Of a DNA stretch of 36,517 nt, positions 15,058-22,939 are shown piece after piece. The stretch is from NCBI GenBank assembly GCA_964528155.1, contig CAZGRL010000032.1, positions 1 through 36,517 of the forward strand, given 5' to 3'. Origin of the DNA: G001797105 sp964528155. GTDB lineage: Bacteria > Chloroflexota > Anaerolineae > Anaerolineales > E44-bin32. Position 1 is the first letter of the stretch. Every line of letters begins with the position of its first letter. The position numbers and the translations under genes were made by a program. Under the pieces are notes generated by a model. It had not been told where the DNA came from, searched no databases, and saw only the letters and a list, made by a program, of their open reading frames with translations.

Positions 15058-16491
15058 TTACTGAGGGACTTGCCAGTCGGCACCCAGGATCACGGCCATG
15101 TCGACGGGGCTATCCGGGCTGGACTGCAGGAGAATCTGGCTCTCCGAGAGCTGGAGAATAGAAGCCAGGTAGCTCGCAGTGTACGGGAATGTGTCGTGAT
15201 AAATGACCAGTCGTGACTTCCCATAGTCCAGCCGATCTGCATTCCCGATTTCAACGACATTCAGGCCCTGCTGCTTTAGAAACTCCGAGGTCTGCGTGGC
15301 CAGGCCCTCGATGCCGGCCCCGTTGCGCACAGCCACTCGAGCCTGCTCGAGTTCGGCCGCGTTGCCGGGATCATCGAGGCTTATCGATGGGCCGATGGCA
15401 CCGGTGGAAGTGAAGAGTTGATCGCGCAAGATCCGTATCTGGTCCGGGATGGGCTTGAGGACATCGGCACCCGTCGGAAGAGTCTCCAGGGCGACCATAT
15501 CCGGTGGGGCGATGACCCCACGGTGGATGTTCTCAGGCGGAATCTGAATGAGCAGGAGCCCCAGCCCGATCATCTGATTCAATGTCAGGTTGGTGTGAAC
15601 CCCAGACGCCAGTTCCTGATAAAGCGCCGGAGCTTTTGCCAGGAGGGTCGGCGTCATATTGGAGTAGAAGATTCGATCTCGGATGGCCAGGGCGACTCGT
15701 TGCTGCCGATCGGCTCGATCGAAGTCGCCACCCTCTGTCTTGCGCGCCCTGGCATAGGCAAGCGCATCCGGGCCGTTCAAGTGGTACGCCTTGGCCCTGA
15801 GCCAGCGACTGTTGTGCCCGATGGGCGATATCTTCACCGGCTCTTCAACGAGAATATCGATTCCACCGATCTCGTCGATCATCTTCTCAAAGGTCTGGAA
15901 TTCAATGACCGCGTAATACTGAACGGGCAGACCTAGCAGATTCTCGACCGTCTGCATCGCCAGTTCGGGCCCGCCCCCGGGGAGCTTATAGCTCTCGCCG
16001 AGGAAGTACGCCGTGTTGATCCGATTGGGCCCGAATCCGCCAGGGATCTCTACCCAAAGATCGCGCGGGATCGACAGCATGCCGACTGTGTGGCTCACCG
16101 GATCGACCGAGACCAACATCATCGAGTCAGTCCGGGGTGGGCCATCGCCGCTCTCCCAATCTCGGAAATCCAACCCCATCAGCAGGATCGTCACCCGATC
16201 CGTGCCGTTCCATGGCACAGGCGTATCTGCAATCTGCGGTACCGTCGGGGTCACGCCCGGAAGAGGCGTTGCACTATCGGAAGGTCGAGCGCCGGCCAAT
16301 TGGAACGAAGGCAGACCGCCCTGATTCCACGATGCCGCCAACTGGCGCACGACCGAATACACCAGGATAGCTGAGGCCAATGCCGCGATACTGAAAGCGC
16401 CCGCCAGGATCCACAAGATCCAGCCAGAGGCTTTGCGATCAGAGCGAACCAAGCGCGACATCTCTCGCACAACCCTCCCGAGCGTTCTCAC
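15058..16491 (-). CDS. LytR-CpsA-Psr (LCP) family cell-wall glycopolymer transferase with LytR_C domain
   Basis: LCP proteins attach polymers such as teichoic acids or polysaccharides to peptidoglycan from lipid carriers outside the membrane. The 477-residue protein has a short cytoplasmic start, one membrane helix at residues about 23-46, and a Pro/Thr-rich stalk. The LCP domain starts near residue 98: VTILLMGLDFRD, PRTDSMMLVSVDP, LSIPRDLWVEIP with R143-D144, NRINTAYFLG, and FDRADRQQRV with its paired Arg/Asp. A LytR_C domain covers about 376-477 (ARVAVRNGAGIEGLA...). The acceptor glycan is unknown. It lies 24 bases after the ABC-F gene and ends at the palindrome at 14956-15012. Confidence 0.92.
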   Translation of the reverse strand: MRTLGRVVREMSRLVRSDRKASGWILWILAGAFSIAALASAILVYSVVRQLAASWNQGGLPSFQLAGARPSDSATPLPGVTPTVPQIADTPVPWNGTDRVTILLMGLDFRDWESGDGPPRTDSMMLVSVDPVSHTVGMLSIPRDLWVEIPGGFGPNRINTAYFLGESYKLPGGGPELAMQTVENLLGLPVQYYAVIEFQTFEKMIDEIGGIDILVEEPVKISPIGHNSRWLRAKAYHLNGPDALAYARARKTEGGDFDRADRQQRVALAIRDRIFYSNMTPTLLAKAPALYQELASGVHTNLTLNQMIGLGLLLIQIPPENIHRGVIAPPDMVALETLPTGADVLKPIPDQIRILRDQLFTSTGAIGPSISLDDPGNAAELEQARVAVRNGAGIEGLATQTSEFLKQQGLNVVEIGNADRLDYGKSRLVIYHDTFPYTASYLASILQLSESQILLQSSPDSPVDMAVILGADWQVPQ

Positions 16492-16515
16492 ACGCCGGAA
16501 AACCAGGCGATTATA

Positions 16516-18417
16516 TCATTCCTGCCCATGAGCCCTGGCGAGCTGCTCCCACTGTGCCAGGACCCGATCGAGTTCCAACTCAACTTCCGCGTAACGCAGG
16601 CCCAGTTGGCGAACCTTCTCGACATTCTCTGAATGGGCCTGGAGCGCCTGCGTGAGTACGGCCAGCTCTTTTTCCAGGTCGGCAATGCGGGTCTCGACAG
16701 CCTCCAGGCGACGATCCGCTCTGTTGGAGCCCGCGGGACTCCGTTGTCGGGATCGTTCCGCAGGAGCAGCCGGATCGGGCCGCGTGGCAGGCCCCTGGCT
16801 GGCCAGAAAATCGGAGTAGCTCCCTGGCAGCACCTCGAGCGCTGCCATCTCTGGTCGGACGATCCACATCATGGTCGCCAGAGCGTCGATGAGGTAGCGA
16901 TCGTGGGAAACAAGTATGAACGTCCCGTCGAAACCAGACAAGGCCTCCTGAAGCGCCTCCTGGCTGGCGAGGTCAAGATGGTTCGTCGGTTCATCGAGCA
17001 GCAGGAGGTTGGCGCCTGCAAGCACAAGCTTGGCCAGGGCCAACCGCCGGCGCTCGCCGCCAGAGAGAGCCGGTATGGCTTTATCGACCTCATCACCACG
17101 GAACAGGAATCGGGCGAGCCAATCTCTCGCCGCCCTTCGACCCAGGGCTGAGTCAGCGCGCTGAATCTCGGCGATCACGCTGTTGGTCGGGTCAAACCCC
17201 TCATCGGTTTGAGCAAGGTATCCCACGTTCAACCCCGCCCCCAGACGGCACTCGCCACGTAGCGGCTCGACTTCCCCCACGATCGTCTTGATCAGCGTCG
17301 TCTTGCCAGCGCCATTCGGCCCGATCAACGCTACATGGGCACCGCGCTCCAGTACGATGTCGGGCACCGCCAGAAGCAACTCCTGAGTTTCAGGACGGCC
17401 GATCTGCAGGCCGACGGTCTCCAGCACGCGTGTCCCGGACTGCCCGGGTCGCTTGAAGGACACGCGCACGGTCTGGTCTCGGCTGGGCCGCGCGACGCCG
17501 TCATCACGCAACATGCGCTCGAGCCGCTTCAGCCGGCCCTGCGCTTGGCGCGTGTTCTGACCAGCGATGTTGCGGCGGATGTACTCCTGCTCGCTCCGCA
17601 CACGCGCTTGCTGCGCCATGTATTCCCTGAGCTGCACCTGCCGTCGCTCACCGCGTTGATAGGCATAGGCTGTGTAGTTTCCGTGGTACACCTCAACGCC
17701 GTTGGGCGTCAATTCCCACACGCTGTCGACGGTATGATCCAGGAAATACCGGTCGTGCGATACGATCAAAGCCGCACCTGGCCAGTCCTTGAGCCAGCCT
17801 TCGAGCCATTCCATCGCCTGAATGTCGAGGCGATTCGTTGGCTCGTCCAAGAGGAGCAGGTCTGGATCTTCCAGGAGCAGACGGGCGAGCGTGGCCCGAG
17901 TCCGCTCTCCGCCGGAGAAACTCGCAATCGGCCGATCGTGGTCGGCCGGATCGAAGCCAAGGCCCGTCAGCACCTGACGGATCCGGCTGGGGTAGATGTA
18001 GCCGCCTGCCCGCTCAAAGGCCTCCTGGAGGCTCCCGTATCTCTCCATCGCCTTGTCGGTCAAGGCCGGATCGGCCATCGTCGATTCCAGCCTTGCCAGC
18101 TCGGCTTCATCCTGTAGCAATCCTTCAAACGCCGTCAGGCATGACTCCCACAGGGTCGTCTGATCGGAGATCTCGGAAGGGGTTCCCTGCATGGTCTCCT
18201 GTGGCAGATATCCGATCCGGATCGAACGAGCGCGACGAACCTGGCCTGAGTCCGACGACTCAAGGCCGATCAGGATCCTGAGGAGAGTGGTCTTGCCAGC
18301 ACCATTCGCGCCGACAAGTGCCACCCGCGCCTGATGAGGGACGGCGAGCGTGACGCCTTCGAAGACGAATTGATCGCCATACACCTTTGAGAGATTCGTT
18401 GCCTGGATGAGGGACAT
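16516..18417 (-). CDS. ABC-F family ATPase (translation factor/ribosome protection type)
   Basis: This 633-residue soluble protein has two ABC cassettes and no membrane part, the layout of ABC-F proteins that act on ribosomes. Cassette one has GANGAGKTT at about 36-44 and SFSGGERTRATLARLLL with LLLLDEPTNRLD. Cassette two has GPNGAGKTT and LSGGERRRLALAKLVL with LLLLDEPTNHLD. An arm and linker lie between them. The charged end (VETRIADLEKELAVLTQAL...) is a coiled coil like the Uup/YkpA C-terminal region. The frame continues upstream to 18546. I chose the ATG at 18417 because homologues begin MSLIxAxNLSKxYG there and a TATAAT -10 box sits just before it (18438-18433), leaving a very short leader. 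Whether it protects against an antibiotic or is a housekeeping factor cannot be told. Confidence 0.92.
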   Translation of the reverse strand: MSLIQATNLSKVYGDQFVFEGVTLAVPHQARVALVGANGAGKTTLLRILIGLESSDSGQVRRARSIRIGYLPQETMQGTPSEISDQTTLWESCLTAFEGLLQDEAELARLESTMADPALTDKAMERYGSLQEAFERAGGYIYPSRIRQVLTGLGFDPADHDRPIASFSGGERTRATLARLLLEDPDLLLLDEPTNRLDIQAMEWLEGWLKDWPGAALIVSHDRYFLDHTVDSVWELTPNGVEVYHGNYTAYAYQRGERRQVQLREYMAQQARVRSEQEYIRRNIAGQNTRQAQGRLKRLERMLRDDGVARPSRDQTVRVSFKRPGQSGTRVLETVGLQIGRPETQELLLAVPDIVLERGAHVALIGPNGAGKTTLIKTIVGEVEPLRGECRLGAGLNVGYLAQTDEGFDPTNSVIAEIQRADSALGRRAARDWLARFLFRGDEVDKAIPALSGGERRRLALAKLVLAGANLLLLDEPTNHLDLASQEALQEALSGFDGTFILVSHDRYLIDALATMMWIVRPEMAALEVLPGSYSDFLASQGPATRPDPAAPAERSRQRSPAGSNRADRRLEAVETRIADLEKELAVLTQALQAHSENVEKVRQLGLRYAEVELELDRVLAQWEQLARAHGQE

Positions 18418-18432
18418 CGGGTCTTGCGGCGC

Positions 18433-18460
18433 ATTATAACTGACCCGCATCGCGAACCAA
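18433..18460 (-). promoter_or_regulatory. Promoter for the ABC-F/LCP transcript
   Basis: The minus strand has TATAAT at 18438-18433 and TTGGTT at 18460-18455, 16 bases apart. Transcription would begin near 18426, less than ten bases before the ATG at 18417, so the mRNA would be nearly leaderless. Confidence 0.5.
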
Positions 18461-18471
18461 TCCAGCTCGCG

Positions 18472-18501
18472 TTTCCAGACCGGAATCGGCTGCGCTATAA
18501 T
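18472..18501 (+). promoter_or_regulatory. Promoter for the small membrane protein and selA
   Basis: TATAAT lies at 18496-18501, with TTTCCA (18472-18477) 18 bases upstream as a weak -35. The start codon at 18531 is 29 bases beyond the -10. With the minus-strand promoter at 18433-18460 it forms a compact divergent promoter region. Confidence 0.5.
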
Positions 18502-18530
18502 TCCCGCCAAGCCACCCAGGAATGCCAGAA

Positions 18531-18929
18531 ATGTCCGATCAGCCATCGCCCAACTATCGCACCCTCATGCTCACCGCGGTCGCGCTGGCTGTCGTCGGTT
18601 GGCTCGGGCTTCTCGCACTCCTCCGTTCGACCCTACCGACGACCGGACCGCGCTGGCTGCTCTTCTTTCTGTGGGCCATCGCCACCACCGGCACATCTCT
18701 ACCCTTCATCTGGGTGCTCCACCGCAGGTTCGCCGCGGAACACCCCGCTCCCGCCCGGGTGTTGCTGCGCCACGGATTGTGGGCCGGTTTGTATGCCTCC
18801 ACCTGTCTATGGCTCCAGGTGAACCGCAGTCTGAGCCTCTCCCTGGCATTGGCCTTATTCGTAGGATTGGCCGCATTCGAGTGGTTTCTGGGTCTCCTCG
18901 AACGCAGCACATGGAGGCCGGACCATTGA
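18531..18929 (+). CDS. Small multi-pass membrane protein of unknown function
   Basis: This 132-residue protein has about four hydrophobic segments: LMLTAVALAVVGWLGLLAL, WLLFFLWAIATTGTSLPFIW, VLLRHGLWAGLYASTCLWL and LSLALALFVGLAAFEWFL. Short charged loops lie between them. I do not recognise the family. An ATG at 18522 in the same frame is an alternative start. It overlaps the start of selA, so the two are probably translated together. Confidence 0.7.
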   Translation: MSDQPSPNYRTLMLTAVALAVVGWLGLLALLRSTLPTTGPRWLLFFLWAIATTGTSLPFIWVLHRRFAAEHPAPARVLLRHGLWAGLYASTCLWLQVNRSLSLSLALALFVGLAAFEWFLGLLERSTWRPDH

Positions 18930-20302
18930 GTCTGCGCGATCTCCCCTCGGTCGATCGGCTTCTGCAGAGTGACACCGGCGAGGCCTTGATTACTACTTTC
19001 GGACGGCCGCTGACCGTCGAAGCCATTCGCCTGGAGCTCGACGAGGCACGGGCGCAGATCCAGCGCGGTGCCGCGCCGCTGTCGACCGAACACATGCTCG
19101 CCCAGGCGAGGCGCAAACTCGAAGGTCGCCTGGCCCCCAGCTTGTTCCCGGTGATCAATGCCTCCGGTGTCATCCTTCACACCAACCTGGGCCGCGCACC
19201 CCTCAGTCACGCCGCGTGTGAGGCGATGCTCGCTGTCGCAACGGGATATAGCAACCTTGAGTACGACCTCGAGCGGGGTCGTCGCGGAGAGCGATCGCTG
19301 CATGCCGAACGGCAACTGCAGCAACTGACCCGCGCTGAGGCGGCTCTGGTGGTCAACAACAACGCCGCGGCCGTGCTGCTTGCCCTGAGCGGGCTCGCTC
19401 GGCGCAAGGAAGTTGTGATCGCCCGATCCCAACTGATCGAGATCGGCGGGGGTTTTCGCATCCCCGAAGTCATGCGTCAATCGGGCGCCAAGCTGGTCGA
19501 GGTCGGCACCACCAATCGAACCCACCTGAGCGACTTTGAAGAGGCTATTCACGACCGCACCGGCCTTATCATGCGTGCCCACCACTCCAACTTCAAGATC
19601 GTCGGCTTCGCCACCGAGCCGGGCCTGGGGGCGCTGGTCGAACTGGCGCAGCGCCGACAGGTCAATCTCATCGATGACCTGGGCTCAGGCGCGTTGCTCG
19701 ACACGGCTGCCTTCGGGCTGGGCCACGAGCCAATGGTGCAAGAATCGCTCCAAACTGGGGCCGATCTCGTGGCGTTTTCGGGGGACAAGCTTCTCGGTGG
19801 ACCACAGGCAGGGATCCTGGTCGGCCGACGGGTGTTGATCGACAAGCTGCACAAACACCCTCTTGCCCGGGCGATGCGGGCGGACAAGCTCTGCCTGGCC
19901 GCACTGGAAGCCACGCTTGGGCACTACTTGCGGGACGAGGCCGTCGAGCAGGTACCGGTCTGGCGCATGATCTCCGCCGACGCGGATGGTCTTCGCCTGC
20001 GGGCCACAGCCTGGGCGGCAGAGCTCGGACAGGGACGGGTCTTGGCCGAACGCTCAACCGTGGGTGGCGGCAGTCTGCCTGAGGAGACACTGCCGACATG
20101 GGCACTGTCGCTGGATGTCGCCCACCCCCGCGCCTTCGTCGGCCGCCTCCACAGCGCCAGACCAGCGGTGATCCCTCGGATTGTGGACGATCAAGTCGTG
20201 TTTGATCCGAGGACCGTCCTGCCCGAGGAAGAACCGGCGCTCTTGGAGTCCATCCGGCAGGCGTTGTCGGAGGCGCACCCCCGCGGCGGGAATCCAAGAT
20301 AA
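18926..20302 (+). CDS. selA: L-seryl-tRNA(Sec) selenium transferase SelA
   Basis: SelA is the PLP-dependent enzyme that converts seryl-tRNA(Sec) to selenocysteyl-tRNA(Sec) using selenophosphate. The 458-residue protein follows E. coli SelA closely: LPSVDRLLQ at the start, FPVINASGVILHTNLGRAPL, LEYDLERGRRGER, VNNNAAAVLLAL, EIGGGFRIPEVMRQSG, VGTTNRTH, DDLGSGALLD, and the PLP lysine K288 in AFSGDKLLGGPQAG. The best start is the TTG at 18926. It overlaps the upstream stop by 4 bases and has GGAGG eight bases before it. An ATG at 18911 is possible but has no binding site. No selB, selC or selD is seen here. Confidence 0.93.
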   Translation: MSLRDLPSVDRLLQSDTGEALITTFGRPLTVEAIRLELDEARAQIQRGAAPLSTEHMLAQARRKLEGRLAPSLFPVINASGVILHTNLGRAPLSHAACEAMLAVATGYSNLEYDLERGRRGERSLHAERQLQQLTRAEAALVVNNNAAAVLLALSGLARRKEVVIARSQLIEIGGGFRIPEVMRQSGAKLVEVGTTNRTHLSDFEEAIHDRTGLIMRAHHSNFKIVGFATEPGLGALVELAQRRQVNLIDDLGSGALLDTAAFGLGHEPMVQESLQTGADLVAFSGDKLLGGPQAGILVGRRVLIDKLHKHPLARAMRADKLCLAALEATLGHYLRDEAVEQVPVWRMISADADGLRLRATAWAAELGQGRVLAERSTVGGGSLPEETLPTWALSLDVAHPRAFVGRLHSARPAVIPRIVDDQVVFDPRTVLPEEEPALLESIRQALSEAHPRGGNPR

Positions 20303-20441
20303 CAGGGCGTGATATTCGAAATTCCGGCAGGACCGTTGAGCCCGCTTGCTATCCGCATGCGGGAATCGGGCGTATGCGGTCCCCCCGCCCAACATAGCCA
20401 ATCCGCAACAGCCGTCGGTTGCGCACTTCAGGAGCCATCGA

Positions 20442-21680
20442 ATGCGATCGGACATCGACAGATTGATGGAAGAAGCCGGCCTTGACGCCTTGCTCGTGAG
20501 GGGACCGGGCCACCAGAATCCCAGCATGGTCTACTTCACGGGTTACGCCAACATGACCTCTGCGACCCTGATCAAGAAGCGCGGCGAGGATCCGGTGTTG
20601 ATTCACTACTCGATGGAGCGCGACGAAGCCGCCAAGTCCGGCTGTCGGTTGAAAAACATCGACGACTACGAGTGGACGACGCTCGTCGAGGCCGTTAACG
20701 GAGACATGATCCGGGCCACAAGTGAGCTCCTGAAACGGGCCTTCGAGGAATTCGGTGTGCACGGGCAGGTGGCGCTTTACGGGCGACTCGAGATCGGGCA
20801 GGCCTACTCCTCCATGAAGCAGCTCGAATCGCTCATGCCCGAAGTGCGACTGGTGGGCGAGTCGATCCACGATGCCATACTCACTCAGGCCAGAGAGACA
20901 AAGGACGCGCAGGAGGTGGAGCGAATCCGCCATATGGGCCGCATCACGACCGGCGTGGTTTCCGAGATCGCCGACTTTCTCACATCCCAGCGTATCAAGG
21001 ACGAAGTGCTCATCGACGGCGAGGGTCGGCCAGTGACAATCGGCGCCGTACGTAGTCTGATCGAATTGCACCTTGCGCGTCTGGGTGCCGACAACCCGGA
21101 TGGCACGATCTTCGCCATGGGGCACGATGCAGCCGTTCCACACAGCATCGGCCGAGACTCAGACGTCCTCCGCGTGGGCGTGCCGATCATTTTCGACATC
21201 TTCCCCTGCGAGCCGGGGGGAGGCTACTACTACGACTTCACGCGGACGTGGTGTTTGGGCCACGCGCCAGAAGAGGTCCGGCAAGCGTATGAAGACGTGC
21301 TCGATGTCTACAAGACGCTATTGAAATCCCTCCGCGCAGGTGGGCCGTGCCGGGACTACCAGCTCATGGCGTGTGACCTTTTCGAGGCCCGAGGTCATCC
21401 GACGGTTCGCAGTGATCCCAAGTCCGAGCGAGGCTATGTCCATAGCCTCGGCCATGGGTTGGGACTGGATGTCCATGAAGCTCCCGGCTTCAGCGGGCTC
21501 AGCAGCAACGATGATGTGTTGGAGCCGGGCTCGGTCATCACCTTGGAACCGGGCCTTTATTATCCTGAGCGCGACCTGGGCGTGCGGCTGGAAGACACTC
21601 TGTGGATCCGCCCGGATGGTCCCCCGGAAATCCTGACGGAGTACCCGTTGGACCTTGTGCTACCGGTCCACGGAGCGTGA
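20442..21680 (+). CDS. M24-family metallopeptidase (Xaa-Pro aminopeptidase-like)
   Basis: This 412-residue protein has a creatinase-type N-terminal domain and a C-terminal pita-bread metallopeptidase domain. The five M24 metal ligands are present: D252 (IIFDIFP), D265 (YYYDFTRTW), H338 (SLGHGLGLDVHEAPG), E369 (ITLEPGLYY) and E384 (VRLEDT). M24 proteins of this form usually cleave the bond before proline at a peptide's N-terminus. The frame is open from 20346, but the ATG at 20442 has AGGAG seven bases upstream and fits family length. It follows selA by 139 bases. Confidence 0.88.
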   Translation: MRSDIDRLMEEAGLDALLVRGPGHQNPSMVYFTGYANMTSATLIKKRGEDPVLIHYSMERDEAAKSGCRLKNIDDYEWTTLVEAVNGDMIRATSELLKRAFEEFGVHGQVALYGRLEIGQAYSSMKQLESLMPEVRLVGESIHDAILTQARETKDAQEVERIRHMGRITTGVVSEIADFLTSQRIKDEVLIDGEGRPVTIGAVRSLIELHLARLGADNPDGTIFAMGHDAAVPHSIGRDSDVLRVGVPIIFDIFPCEPGGGYYYDFTRTWCLGHAPEEVRQAYEDVLDVYKTLLKSLRAGGPCRDYQLMACDLFEARGHPTVRSDPKSERGYVHSLGHGLGLDVHEAPGFSGLSSNDDVLEPGSVITLEPGLYYPERDLGVRLEDTLWIRPDGPPEILTEYPLDLVLPVHGA

Positions 21681-21833
21681 CCTGGTTCTCATCTGAGCGC
21701 AAGGCCTTGTCGAAGTGAGCGCACCGCAGACAACCGTGCTAGGATAGCAGCCCCTTCCACCGCTGGACCGTGCGTTCGGGCACACCCACGATCCAGCCTG
21801 GAAGATCTCCACAAGGACAGCTGAGCTTAGCGG
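21681..21833. other. Spacer before tsaD
   Basis: The spacer includes CTGAGCGCAAGGCC...GAAGTGAGCGC (about 21694-21722), which resembles fragments of dispersed repeats. A TAGGAT box lies at 21740-21745 with no good -35. Nothing else is seen. Confidence 0.3.
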
Positions 21834-22871
21834 ATGACCGAACAGACCCGGATCCTTGGCATCGAAACTTCGTGTGACGAGACTGCGGCCGCGATCGTCG
21901 AAAACGGCCGGCAGATCATTTCAAACGTCGTCGCTTCTCAAGCGGCGATCCATGCGCAGTATGGGGGTGTGTTTCCGGAGGTTGCCTCGAGGCGGCACAT
22001 CGAGACGATCTACCCTGTTGTCACAAGCGCTTTCAACAAAGCTCATGTCGGCATCCATTCGATCGATGCGATCGCCGTGACTCGCGGCCCCGGCCTGGCC
22101 GGCTCCCTGGTTGTCGGCGTCAACATGGCCAAAGGCTTGGCCCTGGCCTCTGGAATACCCCTGTTGGGGATCAACCACCTCGAGGCCCATCTTTATTCCA
22201 CTTGGCTCCAGGATGACATTACCGAGCCGAGATTCCCTCTATTGGCACTGATCGTCTCCGGAGGCCACACCGAGTTGATCCTGATGAGGGATCACCTGAC
22301 CTACGAACGGCTGGGGGGTACCCTGGATGACGCCGCCGGTGAGGCGTTCGACAAGATCGCACGCCTTCTCGGCCTGGGCTACCCCGGTGGACCGGCCATT
22401 CAGGTAGCCGCTGAAGGCGGCGATCCGGAAGCATTCCACTTCCCCAGGGCTTGGCTTGATGAGACCTGGGACTTCTCCTTCAGCGGTCTCAAGACGGCCG
22501 TCCTGCGACAGGTTCGCCGCCATCAGCCGGATCTGGAGGCGGGTGTCGAGGTACCCCGACCAGGCCTTCCAATCGCCGACCTGGCTGCATCATTTCAGGC
22601 CGCCGTGGTCGGTGTGCTTGTGGGGAAGACAATCAAGGCTGCGGAAGAATACCGGGCTCAGGAGATCCTGGTGGCCGGCGGTGTGTCGGCCAACCGATCG
22701 CTGAGACAGACCTTCACTGAGGATTCGCCGGTCGGCGTGAGGTTTCCCCCCATGGCCCTGTGCACCGACAACGCGGCCATGATCGCTGCAGCCGGGCATC
22801 GACGCTATCTATCAGGGCAACGCGATGCGCTGGACATCGATGTGTTGCCCACCTGGCCGCTGACAGAGTAG
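21834..22871 (+). CDS. tsaD: tRNA N6-threonylcarbamoyladenosine synthase subunit TsaD
   Basis: TsaD transfers the threonylcarbamoyl group to A37 of tRNAs that read ANN codons, working with TsaB and TsaE. The 345-residue protein is full length with every landmark. It opens ILGIETSCDETAAAIV, followed by GGVFPEVASRRHIE and TRGPGLAGSLVVG. The metal-binding NHLEAH motif has H115 and H119. Then come ALIVSGGHTELILM, GTLDDAAGEAFDKIARLLGL, GYPGGPAI, FSFSGLKTAV, GGVSANRSLR and LCTDNAAMIA. The start at 21834 begins directly with the family N-terminus. Confidence 0.96.
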   Translation: MTEQTRILGIETSCDETAAAIVENGRQIISNVVASQAAIHAQYGGVFPEVASRRHIETIYPVVTSAFNKAHVGIHSIDAIAVTRGPGLAGSLVVGVNMAKGLALASGIPLLGINHLEAHLYSTWLQDDITEPRFPLLALIVSGGHTELILMRDHLTYERLGGTLDDAAGEAFDKIARLLGLGYPGGPAIQVAAEGGDPEAFHFPRAWLDETWDFSFSGLKTAVLRQVRRHQPDLEAGVEVPRPGLPIADLAASFQAAVVGVLVGKTIKAAEEYRAQEILVAGGVSANRSLRQTFTEDSPVGVRFPPMALCTDNAAMIAAAGHRRYLSGQRDALDIDVLPTWPLTE

Positions 22872-22939
22872 TAGTGCTGGGGCAGATCCGTCCTGGCGGG
22901 AATACACCGCCACCGCACAAGACCCCTCGGGTCCCTGAG

